Below, in pieces: positions 7,975 to 15,861 of a stretch of DNA of 27,288 bases. The translations under genes and the position numbers were made by a program. Source of the DNA: CAZHTS01 sp964535315 (GTDB lineage: Bacteria > Chloroflexota > Anaerolineae > Anaerolineales > Anaerolineaceae). The notes beneath the pieces were generated by a model, which saw only the letters and a list, made by a program, of their open reading frames with translations, was not told where the DNA came from and made no database searches. How positions within the stretch are numbered: position 1 is the stretch's first letter; each line of letters opens with the position of its first letter. The stretch covers positions 1 to 27,288 of the forward strand of contig CAZHTS010000060.1 of assembly GCA_964535315.1 (NCBI GenBank), written 5' to 3'.

Positions 7975-8343
7975 TTATTGCGCCGAAACAACCCGCAGCG
8001 TAGCAGCGGAAGCAACGTTGACGCCGCTGGCAAACGTGCAGCTCCAGGTAGTGCCGGACGAAGTGCAGGCGTTGCTCCAGGTGGTATTGACCTGCGCCTT
8101 GACCGTGGTGGCAGCCTGGGCGCCGGCGGTCGGGGTCAACGTAAAGGATACCGAATCGATCAGGCTGGGATCGGTCGTGTTGAGGTTATAGTGAATGGCG
8201 CTAACGGTGTAACCGGTAATGTCTTTACTGCCGTCGCCCGCGCCGCTCTCGGGCACCACGTTGGCAGCCGCAAACGCGTAGAACACAACGGACAACATCA
8301 GGGCGATGAGGACGACGAAGGAAATACGGGTGGTCTTTTTCAT
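7975..8343 (-). CDS. Small secreted SipW-substrate-like protein
   Basis: A 122-residue exported protein, first in the operon. Residues 1-27 are a signal peptide (MKKTTRIS, hydrophobic core, AFAAA). Then comes NVVPESGAGDGSKDI, the motif shared with the RTX protein, and SGYTVSAIHYNL-like sequence (here GYTVSAIHYNLN) of the kind seen next to SipW-type peptidases. The remainder (50-122) is beta-rich and Thr/Ser-rich with Cys93 and Cys102, probably a single immunoglobulin-like sandwich. It could be a fibre or surface subunit of the TasA/CalY class, but sequence similarity to TasA itself is not evident. ATG 8343 was chosen because GGAG at 8354-8351 precedes it; an upstream in-frame ATG lacks a ribosome site. 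The next gene starts 24 bases after its stop. Confidence 0.75.
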   Translation of the reverse strand: MKKTTRISFVVLIALMLSVVFYAFAAANVVPESGAGDGSKDITGYTVSAIHYNLNTTDPSLIDSVSFTLTPTAGAQAATTVKAQVNTTWSNACTSSGTTWSCTFASGVNVASAATLRVVSAQ

Positions 8344-8401
8344 GTAGAGTCTCCAGTAAAAGTAAGGATTAAGAGTAGATTGGTACGGTTTCCTGTTTTG
8401 C

Positions 8402-8429
8402 ATTATAGCAAAATGAGAAAGGAATCCAA
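8402..8429 (-). promoter_or_regulatory. Putative promoter of the signal peptidase operon
   Basis: On the minus strand a perfect TATAAT (8407-8402) has a weak TTGGAT 16 bp upstream (8429-8424). A transcript would start near 8395 and leave about 50 bases before the ATG. The -10 box is the main support. Confidence 0.45.
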
Positions 8430-8473
8430 TACTTTTAACGTTGCACTTTGATTGCAGTTCTGCGATTGTCCTG

Positions 8474-8506
8474 TTTCAATTGCGTTTCAACTGCGTTTCA
8501 AGCACA
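8474..8506. repeat. Three 11-bp iterons in the divergent control region
   Basis: TTTCAATTGCG (8474), TTTCAACTGCG (8485) and TTTCAAGCACA (8496) repeat with an exact 11-bp period, close to one helical turn. The first two differ by one base; the third keeps only TTTCAA. They lie between the signal peptidase operon and the yesN-type regulator and may bind a regulator on one DNA face, plausibly the AraC-type response regulator encoded just downstream. Confidence 0.6.
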
Positions 8507-8566
8507 CTTTCCGGCCAGTTCCGCGCCACCGGCCCACTTTTCTGCGCCAGAGCACGGCATCTCGAA

Positions 8567-8572
8567 TATAAT
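8567..8572 (+). promoter_or_regulatory. Putative -10 box for the yesN-yesM pair
   Basis: A perfect TATAAT lies 33 bases before the response regulator ATG. No good -35 box is present at the usual distance, which would fit an activator-dependent promoter using the iterons at 8474-8506. Confidence 0.45.
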
Positions 8573-8605
8573 TACGATGAATATCGTTTGCCCGGGAGGC
8601 TTTCC

Positions 8606-10186
8606 ATGCCGTATAAGGTTTTTTTGGTCGAAGACGAGATTGTGACCCGTGAAGGGATTCGCGACAACATCCCCTGGGCAGCGCTGGGATTTGAATTTTG
8701 CGGCGAGGCGCCGGATGGCGAGATCGCCCTGCCGCTCATCCAGGAGACCCGGCCCGACCTGGTCATCACAGATATCAAAATGCCCTTTATGGACGGGCTG
8801 GACCTCTCGCGTATCCTGCGCGAACGGATGCCGCGTCTGAAGATTGTCATTCTCAGCGGGCACGACGAATTCGAGTACGCCCAAAAAGCCATCCAGCTAG
8901 GCGTGGCCGAATATCTACTCAAACCGGTCACCGTCCAGGATCTCAACAACGTGCTGCTGAAGATTGCCGGCGAATTCGACCGCGAGCACATCGAGATGGA
9001 AAACCTGCGCCGCTTACGCAACCAGATGGAAGAAAACCGCACCACCCTCACCGAGCGCTTGTTGTTCAACCTGATCATGGGCGCCGTCTCCTCTGCGCAG
9101 GCCATCGATCAGGGCAATCAGTTGGGCATCAACCTGATTGCCGGCAGTTACCTGGCGATGGTGATCAAAATCGAGCTATGCGACCCATCCGAGCAAAACC
9201 ATTTGCAGGCTTACCAGCGCGTCCAGAGCGCCATTGCCGACACCTTGCGCGGCCACGCCGGCGTTTTTCTCCTCCAGAAAGGGCCGGAAGAGGTGGTGCT
9301 CATCCTGCTGGGCAACGGGTCGCAAGCCCTGGAGCGCAAACGCGACGAGATCGTCGCCCGGATCCAGGCCGTTGCGCACCCGGCGACCTGCCGGCTGGTG
9401 GTGGGCGGCGGCACACCCAAAAACCGCCTGACCGACCTGTGCCAGTCGTTCATCGAAGCGCTGGCCAACACGCAAAGCCGCTCCGCTCGCCACGCGGATG
9501 CCTCCGGAGTGATCGATAAAGCCGAACTGCTCAAAATCAACAAATCGGCCATCGAACACTACCTCAAGTGCGGCGTCCGCGAGGATTTCGACAGCTTCTT
9601 CGACACTTTCATCCGCCCGTTGGGTGACATGGCTTTCAAATCGTACACCATCCGCAATTATGTCTTCATGGATATCGTGCTGACCACCGCCCATTTCATC
9701 AATGAGCTTGGTTTCAGCATCGATCAGGCCATCCCCGATCTCGGTTCGATTGAAAAAACCCTCGCCAGAGTCGACACCGTCGAGCAGATCCACGAACAGG
9801 CCCGGAATATCCTGGTGGCCGCGCTGACATTGCGCGACAGCCGCGCCAACAACCAGTACGCCCGCATCCTGCAACAGGCGCGCGAATATATCGCCCAACA
9901 TTACATGGACGCCGAAATCTCGTTAAACGAGGTCGCCAGCCAGGTCAACCTCAGCCCCTTTCATTTCAGCGCCGTCTTCAGCAACGAAATCGGCCAGACC
10001 TTTAAAGACTACCTGACCGCCGTCCGGCTGCAACATGCCCGCGAACTGCTGCGCAGCACCTCGCTGCGCTCGTTCGAAATCGCCGAGAAAATCGGCTACA
10101 ACGACGCCCACTATTTCAGTTATGTCTTTCGCAAACATACCGGCATGACCCCCAAAGAGTATCGCCAGCAGGCGCACAAGGAATGA
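8606..10186 (+). CDS. YesN-type response regulator (receiver + AraC output)
   Basis: A 526-residue two-component transcription factor. The receiver domain spans about 3-120 with acidic pocket Glu9-Asp10, phosphoacceptor Asp56 (ITDIKMP) and Lys106 (LLKP). A middle region (about 140-400) has a coiled-coil-like stretch and a YesN-like linker domain. The C-terminal AraC/XylS double helix-turn-helix spans about 425-520, with LNEVASQVNLSPFHFSAVF and the family hallmark FEIAEKIGYNDAHYFSYVFRK in its second half. GGGAGG at 8594-8599 fixes the ATG at 8606; a longer in-frame reading upstream runs through the promoter. The cognate kinase follows after 22 bases, and a sugar importer lies beyond that. Such pairs usually activate an adjacent sugar ABC transporter when a saccharide signal is sensed. 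Confidence 0.92.
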   Translation: MPYKVFLVEDEIVTREGIRDNIPWAALGFEFCGEAPDGEIALPLIQETRPDLVITDIKMPFMDGLDLSRILRERMPRLKIVILSGHDEFEYAQKAIQLGVAEYLLKPVTVQDLNNVLLKIAGEFDREHIEMENLRRLRNQMEENRTTLTERLLFNLIMGAVSSAQAIDQGNQLGINLIAGSYLAMVIKIELCDPSEQNHLQAYQRVQSAIADTLRGHAGVFLLQKGPEEVVLILLGNGSQALERKRDEIVARIQAVAHPATCRLVVGGGTPKNRLTDLCQSFIEALANTQSRSARHADASGVIDKAELLKINKSAIEHYLKCGVREDFDSFFDTFIRPLGDMAFKSYTIRNYVFMDIVLTTAHFINELGFSIDQAIPDLGSIEKTLARVDTVEQIHEQARNILVAALTLRDSRANNQYARILQQAREYIAQHYMDAEISLNEVASQVNLSPFHFSAVFSNEIGQTFKDYLTAVRLQHARELLRSTSLRSFEIAEKIGYNDAHYFSYVFRKHTGMTPKEYRQQAHKE

Positions 10187-10208
10187 GGCGTCTGGAGAGA
10201 GGATTGAA

Positions 10209-11777
10209 ATGACAAAACAGGTATCCGAACCCTCTGCCAGTGCGCACCCGCTGCGCGATTATCTCTCCGCCCGAGCCGAAGCGTTGGGTTCCGGTATGTT
10301 GCGCTTCATCTGGCGCATCGGGGCGTTATTCGGCAAAGGCAACCTCTCCATCAGTTCCAAAATCTTGCTCTCGCACGTCATCGTCATTCTGATGATGGGC
10401 CTGACCAACGCCGTCCTGCTGGTACAGATCCTCAATTACATCACCGAATACGACGCCATCATCACCAACATCACCACCGCCAACAGTATCAACGGCTATA
10501 TCAAACCGGCCATCGATACCGAGATGTGGAACATCGTCGCCGGCAAGACCAAATTCGACGAAGGCAAGCAATACGAAATCATCAACGACATCAACAACCG
10601 CCTGCAATGGATGAGCCAGAACTCGACCTCCAGCGAATCACGCAAGAAGCTGGAAATCATCATGCGCACGATGAAAACGCTCACCCATTACGTCGATATG
10701 ATGGGCGATCAGATCAAACGCAACAGCCGGGTAGCCGAGAACGAAATCGTGCTCGACAACATTCGCGGCGTTTCCTCGGTGGTCGAGGAGGTCATCCAGG
10801 ACTACATGCTCTTCGAGGTCAACCAGGCCGGGCAGCGTTACCGCGAAATGCACGACAACTTCACCCGCTGGGAGGTGTTTTACTTCTTCCTGCTGATCGG
10901 GTCGGTTGGTTTTTCGTTTATTGCCGCCTGGGGCATCACGCGCAGCATCTACATCCCGATCAAAAACCTGCACGACGCCACCACCACCGTGACCCAAACC
11001 GACCTGCGCGCCCTGGTCACCCGCGACAACGTGGATGAGATCACCGAATTAGGGCTCAGTTTCAACCTGTTAATTGAAAAGATTCGCGAGCTGCTCGAAG
11101 CCAAGATCAAGGAAAAAGAGAACCTCGAAAAAGCAGAGCTGCGCGCCCTGCAGGCGCAAATCAACCCGCATTTCCTCTATAACACCCTGGATACGATCAT
11201 CTGGATGGCCGAAGCCAAAAAGCACGAACAGGTGGTCGAGATCGTGAGCGCCTTGTCAAACTTTTTCCGTGTCAGCCTGAGCCGCGGCAAAGACTGGATC
11301 ACCATCGGCGAGGAGATCCAACAGATCAACAGCTACCTGACCATTCAGAAGATGCGCTATCGCGACATCCTCGATTACACCATCGTGGCAGAAGAAGCGG
11401 TATTGCAAAACACGGTGCTCAAGTTGATCTTGCAGCCGTTGGTCGAAAACGCGCTCTATCACGGCATCAAAAACAAGCGTCAGGGCGGCCAGATCACCGT
11501 GCGCGCCCGGCAAAAGGACGCCAACGAGATTCTGCTGGAAGTGGAAGACAACGGCATCGGCTTCACACCGGAGAAGCTAACCGCGGTGCGCACCAAACTG
11601 GCTGATGAGTCCGACGAGATTCGTCTGGAAAGCGGCTACGGCATTTATAACGCCAACAAACGCATCAAGTTATATTACGGCCGGCAGTACGGCCTATCGA
11701 TCCAGAGCGAATACGGGCAGGGCACGAAGATCACCCTGGTCATCCCGGCCAAACGGGTCGAAGCTCTCGTCGGGTAA
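10209..11777 (+). CDS. YesM-type sensor histidine kinase
   Basis: A 522-residue membrane kinase. A cytoplasmic N terminus leads to helix 1 (about 52-75), a helical extracellular sensor of about 145 residues (76-222), helix 2 (about 224-243), a HAMP linker (243-295) and the His_kinase domain with His321 in QINPHFLYNTLDTI. The HATPase_c domain runs from about 415 to 518 with LVENALYHGIKNK (N box), DNGIGF (G1) and the G2-type SGYGIYNANKRI. The all-helical sensor resembles four-helix-bundle chemoreceptor domains rather than the common Cache sensor of this family, so it may read a binding protein instead of a free ligand. The ribosome site is AGAGAGG at 10195-10201. It forms an operon with the upstream response regulator, its expected partner. 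Confidence 0.92.
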   Translation: MTKQVSEPSASAHPLRDYLSARAEALGSGMLRFIWRIGALFGKGNLSISSKILLSHVIVILMMGLTNAVLLVQILNYITEYDAIITNITTANSINGYIKPAIDTEMWNIVAGKTKFDEGKQYEIINDINNRLQWMSQNSTSSESRKKLEIIMRTMKTLTHYVDMMGDQIKRNSRVAENEIVLDNIRGVSSVVEEVIQDYMLFEVNQAGQRYREMHDNFTRWEVFYFFLLIGSVGFSFIAAWGITRSIYIPIKNLHDATTTVTQTDLRALVTRDNVDEITELGLSFNLLIEKIRELLEAKIKEKENLEKAELRALQAQINPHFLYNTLDTIIWMAEAKKHEQVVEIVSALSNFFRVSLSRGKDWITIGEEIQQINSYLTIQKMRYRDILDYTIVAEEAVLQNTVLKLILQPLVENALYHGIKNKRQGGQITVRARQKDANEILLEVEDNGIGFTPEKLTAVRTKLADESDEIRLESGYGIYNANKRIKLYYGRQYGLSIQSEYGQGTKITLVIPAKRVEALVG

Positions 11778-12075
11778 ACCACAGCGCCGCACGTTTGTCG
11801 TTTTCATCCACAGATAGGGGGCAAGCGGCCTGGTCCGGCAGGCGAATTAACTTTTTTCGTATAAAACTCCCCATTACCGGGACAGGACAATCCAGCGTAC
11901 ATTTTCTCGCTATACACCACTATCATTCTTAACGCTTCCCCCATAAACCTTGATTGTCTCAGGCGGGCAAACCCGGTAAACTACAACCAGAATGGCTACG
12001 AAATGCAAACAGTAGACCAATTCCCATCCCGCTACCCCCAATTTAACCGAAGGAGAGAAAGAAGGAGTGAATAGC
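11778..12075. other. Intergenic region before the importer operon
   Basis: These 298 bases hold no gene. TATAAA (11860-11865) and TATACA (11911-11916) are -10-like, but neither has a convincing -35 box. An 8-bp inverted repeat, TTACCGGG (11874-11881) and CCCGGTAA (11972-11979), has its arms about 90 bases apart and could be a pair of looped binding sites or chance. The last 20 bases are purine-rich and contain the ribosome site of the binding protein. The long leader suggests separate control of the importer, likely by the upstream AraC-type regulator. Confidence 0.4.
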
Positions 12076-13107
12076 ATGAAGAGTTACCGAATTTTCCTCG
12101 TAGTCGTATTACTTTCGCTGGTCATCTCCATGATCGGCTGCACTCCCCAGCCGACTGCTGCCCCGGCTGCTCAACCGGCTGCCGAACAGCCCACCGCCGC
12201 TCCTCAGGCCGCTCAGCCGGCCGCCAAGAAGACCTACAAAGACCTGGTCGTTGGCTACGCTCAGATCGGCGCCGAATCCGAATGGCGCACCGCTAACACG
12301 GCTTCGATTCAGGAAACCGCAAAAGAGTTAGGCATCACGCTGAAATTCTCGGACGCTCAGCAAAAGCAAGAAAATCAGATTAAGGCAATTCGTTCCTTCA
12401 TTGCCCAGAAGGTGGACGTCATCGGTGTATCGCCGGTAGTTGAGACCGGTTGGGAAACCGTCTTCCAGGAAGCCAAAGACGCCGGCATCCCCATCATCCT
12501 GGTCGACCGCCGCGCCGCCGTCCCCGAGGACCTGTACGTGACCTACCTCGGCTCCGACTTCGTTGAAGAAGGCCGCCGCGCTGGCAAGCTGATGGTCGAA
12601 GTGACCGGTGGTAAGGGCAAGATCGTTGAACTGGTCGGCACCGTCGGTTCCGCTCCCGCCAATGACCGCTTCAAGGGTTTCCGCGAAACCATCAAAGACA
12701 GCCCCGATCTGCAAATCATCGACTCGCAGTCCGGTGACTTCACCCGTGCCAAGGGCAAGGAAGTCATGGAAGCCTTCTTGAAGAAATACGGCAAGGAAAT
12801 CACCGCCCTCTACGCTCACAATGATGACATGGCCATCGGCGCCATCCAGGCCATCGAAGAGTTCGGCCTGAAACCCGGCACCGATATCAAGATCGTCTCG
12901 GTCGACGCCGTGCGCGGTGCGTTCGAGGCCATGATCGAAGGCAAGCTGAACGGTACGGTGGAATGCAACCCGCTGCTCGGCCCGCAATTCTACGAACTGG
13001 CGCTCAAGGTCATCAACGGCGAAAAAGTTGAGAAGTGGGTGCCTTCCAAGGAAGACGTCTACCGCCCCGAACAGGCCAAAGAACTTCTGCCGACCCGTAA
13101 GTACTAA
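12076..13107 (+). CDS. ytfQ: Sugar ABC transporter substrate-binding lipoprotein, YtfQ-like
   Basis: A 343-residue lipoprotein. The signal peptide ends VISMIGC with lipidated Cys near residue 22, followed by an Ala/Pro/Gln tether (to about 55). The rest is a periplasmic-binding-protein type 1 fold of the ribose/galactose class. It closely follows E. coli YtfQ, the galactofuranose-binding protein, as recalled: QQKQENQIKAIRSFIAQ, SPVVETGWETVFQEAKDA, VELVGTVGSAPANDR, IIDSQSGDFTRAKGKEVME, ALYAHNDDMAIGAIQAIEE. I chose ATG 12076, eight bases after GAAGGAG; the in-frame GTG at 12067 would sit inside that site. The ATPase and two permeases follow in the same order as ytfQRT-yjfF. Galactofuranose is the best guess, though another furanose sugar is possible. 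Confidence 0.9.
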   Translation: MKSYRIFLVVVLLSLVISMIGCTPQPTAAPAAQPAAEQPTAAPQAAQPAAKKTYKDLVVGYAQIGAESEWRTANTASIQETAKELGITLKFSDAQQKQENQIKAIRSFIAQKVDVIGVSPVVETGWETVFQEAKDAGIPIILVDRRAAVPEDLYVTYLGSDFVEEGRRAGKLMVEVTGGKGKIVELVGTVGSAPANDRFKGFRETIKDSPDLQIIDSQSGDFTRAKGKEVMEAFLKKYGKEITALYAHNDDMAIGAIQAIEEFGLKPGTDIKIVSVDAVRGAFEAMIEGKLNGTVECNPLLGPQFYELALKVINGEKVEKWVPSKEDVYRPEQAKELLPTRKY

Positions 13108-13206
13108 ACCCCCGAAAAATAATGGGGAGCGGGATTTGTACGACCTCACACCAATATTTCGGATTACCCTCTCGCTGCAAACACAACGGGAATAACCGAT
13201 CGGGTG

Positions 13207-13241
13207 GATTAAGAAGCGGCGCTAAGCGCCGCTTCTTAATC
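13207..13241 (+). other. Strong intergenic hairpin between binding protein and ATPase genes
   Basis: A perfect 16-bp stem (13207-13222 with 13226-13241) closes a 3-base TAA loop. It is followed by AAAATGAGG rather than a T run, so it is probably not a full terminator. In importer operons such hairpins protect the upstream mRNA and let the binding protein be made in excess over the membrane parts. Confidence 0.75.
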
Positions 13242-13279
13242 AAAATGAGGCGCCATCTTTTTGGAAGACAGAGGTACTC

Positions 13280-14794
13280 ATGAGCGTATCCAATGGTTAT
13301 GTTTTGACCATGAAAGGGATTTACAAAGGCTTCCCCGGCGTTCAGGCGTTGGAGGATGTCGACTTTTCCGTGTGCCGTGGCGAAATCCACGCTTTGATGG
13401 GAGAAAATGGCGCCGGAAAATCCACCTTAATCAAGGTGTTGACCGGCGTGGAACATCCTGATGCCGGCACGATCGTGCTTGCGGGCAAAGAGATTCACGT
13501 TCGCTCGCCGCAGCACGCCCAACAATTGGGCATCAGTACGGTGTATCAGGAAATTAACCTGTGCCCCAATTTATCGGTAGCCGAAAACGTGTTAATCGGC
13601 CAGGAACCGCGCAAATTTGGCGTAATCGACTGGAAAACGATGAACGGGCGCGCCCAGCAAATCCTGCACCGCATGGACATCGACATCGACGTCACCCAGA
13701 CGCTCGGGTCCTACCCCGTCGCCATCCAACAGATGGTCGCCATCGCTCGAGCGCTGGAAATCTCCTCGACCCGCCTGCTGATCCTGGACGAGCCCACCTC
13801 CAGCCTGGACATGCACGAAACCCAGAAGCTCTTCCAGGTGATGCGCAAACTCAAGTCGGAAGGGGTAGCCATCATATTCATTACCCACTTCCTCGATCAG
13901 GTGTACGAAGTGACCGATCGCATCACCGTACTGCGCAACGGCCGCCTGGTAGGCACCTACAACACCGATTCGCTCTCTCGCCTGGAATTGATCGCCAACA
14001 TGCTCGGCCGGGCGCTGACCGACCTGAACAGCCTGGCGCAGACCAAACTGGCCGAAGTCAAAGACGCCCGTGTAGTTTTGCAGGCGCAGCAACTCGGGCA
14101 CAATGGCTCGATCGAGCCCTTCGACCTGACGCTTAGAGCGGGCGAGGTGGTCGGGTTGGCCGGCCTGTTGGGCTCGGGGCGCACCGAATCCGCCAATCTG
14201 TTGTTCGGCATCGACCATCCCGATCACGGCACATTAATCTATAAAGACGAACCCGTCCATCACTTCTCCCCCCTGTCTTCCATCCTGCGCGGCATCGTAC
14301 TCTGCCCTGAAGACCGCAAGGCCAACGGCATCGTCGACGACCTGAGCATCCGCGAGAACATCATCCTCGCCTTGCAGGCCAGCTACGGGTTATTCCATTA
14401 CCTCAGCCCACAAAAGCAATACGAAATCACCGAAGAATATATCAAACTACTGAACATCGCCACCCCCTCTGCAGATCAGGCAGTTAAGAACCTGAGCGGC
14501 GGCAACCAGCAAAAGGTTATCCTCGCCCGCTGGCTGGCGACTAACCCGCAGGTTTTGATCCTCGACGAACCCACCCGCGGTATCGATGTCGGCGCCAAAG
14601 CCGAAATTCAAAAGTTAGTACTCGAACTGGCCGAAAAGGGGATGGCCTGTGTCTTCATCTCTTCTGAACTGGAAGAAGTGGCGCGTTGCTGTCAACGCGT
14701 GGCCGTTTTACGCGACAAACAGAAAATCACCGAGTTGAGCGGGACGGCGATTAACGAAAACAGAATATTGGAAATTATTGCAGGAGGCGAGTGA
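13280..14794 (+). CDS. ytfR: Sugar ABC transporter ATP-binding protein, YtfR-like
   Basis: A 504-residue tandem ATPase of the RbsA/MglA/YtfR type that powers sugar import. The first nucleotide-binding domain has Walker A GENGAGKST (41-49), a degenerate signature (VAIQQMVAIARA) and Walker B LLILDEPTSSLD (Asp170-Glu171). The second has the non-canonical Walker A usual for this family (GLLGSGRTES, about 295-304), signature LSGGNQQKV (405-413) and LILDEPTRGIDVG (Glu430). The length matches the family. The gene follows the binding protein after a 172-base gap with a hairpin, and its stop overlaps the first permease start by one base. Confidence 0.95.
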   Translation: MSVSNGYVLTMKGIYKGFPGVQALEDVDFSVCRGEIHALMGENGAGKSTLIKVLTGVEHPDAGTIVLAGKEIHVRSPQHAQQLGISTVYQEINLCPNLSVAENVLIGQEPRKFGVIDWKTMNGRAQQILHRMDIDIDVTQTLGSYPVAIQQMVAIARALEISSTRLLILDEPTSSLDMHETQKLFQVMRKLKSEGVAIIFITHFLDQVYEVTDRITVLRNGRLVGTYNTDSLSRLELIANMLGRALTDLNSLAQTKLAEVKDARVVLQAQQLGHNGSIEPFDLTLRAGEVVGLAGLLGSGRTESANLLFGIDHPDHGTLIYKDEPVHHFSPLSSILRGIVLCPEDRKANGIVDDLSIRENIILALQASYGLFHYLSPQKQYEITEEYIKLLNIATPSADQAVKNLSGGNQQKVILARWLATNPQVLILDEPTRGIDVGAKAEIQKLVLELAEKGMACVFISSELEEVARCCQRVAVLRDKQKITELSGTAINENRILEIIAGGE

Positions 14795-15861
14795 TGGCCC
14801 AATCGAGATCATTATGGCGGCGCATCTCCGGCAGCCGCTTGTTCTGGCCCTTCGTTGCACTGGCGCTGCTGATGCTCTTCAATGCCATTTTTACCCCCGG
14901 TTTCTTCAAAATAGAGATCAAAGACGGTCACCTGTTCGGCTCGTTGATCGACATCATTAACCGCGGCGCACCCCTGATGATCCTGGCCATTGGTATGACG
15001 CTGGTCATCGCCACCGGCGGCGTGGATCTATCGGTCGGCGCGGTCATCGCCATCTCGGCCGCCATGGGCGCCGTGTTGATCAACCCGGCCCTTGGCACGC
15101 AGTTGATCAGTTCGGATAAGCTGATCCAGGACGTGACCTTCACCCCCTTGTGGGTGGTGATCCCCACTGCCCTGATCCTTTCCGCCGTTTGCGGCCTGTG
15201 GAACGGCGTGCTGGTCTCGCGGGCCAACATCCAGCCGATGGTCGCCACCCTGGTGTTGATGGTCGCCGGGCGCGGCATCGCTCAGCTCATCACCAACGGC
15301 CAGATCATCACCATCTACTACTCAAAGTATTTCTTCATCGGCAACGGTTATCTGCTGGGCCTGCCGTTCACCCTGTTCATCGTCGCCGCCGTCTTCCTCG
15401 GCGTCTGGCTGCTGACCCGTAAAACCGCCATCGGCCTGTTCATCGAATCGGTCGGCACCAATTCCAAATCCAGCTACTACAGCGGCATCAACGAGAAAAA
15501 CATCAAGCTGTTGGCCTACACGCTCTGCGGCCTGTGCGCCGGTATCGCCGGGATGATCATCAGCGCCAACGTCAAAAGCGCCGACGCCAACAACGTCGGC
15601 CTGGGCTACGAACTGGACGCCATTCTGGCGGTGGTCATCGGCGGAACGCTGATGTCGGGCGGGCGCTTCTCGCTGCTGGCCAGCATCATCGGGGCGCTGG
15701 TCATCCAGACCGTGACGACCACCATGTACGCCGTGGGCGTGCCGGCTATGGCTGCCCAGGCGATCAAGGCCCTGGTCGTGGTGGTGGTCATCCTGCTCTA
15801 CTCGGATCAGGTGCGCAGAGGACTATCCAGGTTGTTTGAAGGCAAAGGAGCCCGGGCATGA
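14794..15861 (+). CDS. ytfT: Sugar ABC transporter permease, YtfT-like
   Basis: A 355-residue multi-pass protein of the BPD_transp_2 (RbsC-like) family, one half of the membrane channel. It carries the family hallmark IGMTLVIATGGVDLSVGAVIA near 65-87 and a later AVVIGGTLMSGGRFS loop that contacts the ATPase, with about eight to ten helices. ATG 14794 is preferred to the in-frame GTG at 14791 because AGGAGG at 14782-14787 is then six bases away. Its start shares one base with the ATPase stop codon and its end overlaps the second permease by four bases, so the three are translationally coupled. It has an insertion near 100-125 (ALGTQLISSDKLIQDVTF) that also fits YtfT. Confidence 0.93.
   Translation: MAQSRSLWRRISGSRLFWPFVALALLMLFNAIFTPGFFKIEIKDGHLFGSLIDIINRGAPLMILAIGMTLVIATGGVDLSVGAVIAISAAMGAVLINPALGTQLISSDKLIQDVTFTPLWVVIPTALILSAVCGLWNGVLVSRANIQPMVATLVLMVAGRGIAQLITNGQIITIYYSKYFFIGNGYLLGLPFTLFIVAAVFLGVWLLTRKTAIGLFIESVGTNSKSSYYSGINEKNIKLLAYTLCGLCAGIAGMIISANVKSADANNVGLGYELDAILAVVIGGTLMSGGRFSLLASIIGALVIQTVTTTMYAVGVPAMAAQAIKALVVVVVILLYSDQVRRGLSRLFEGKGARA

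Noticed and set aside
11874..11979. TTACCGGG / CCCGGTAA inverted repeat 90 bases apart
   Set aside because: Eight-base matches at this distance are expected by chance in GC-rich DNA and no other support was seen.
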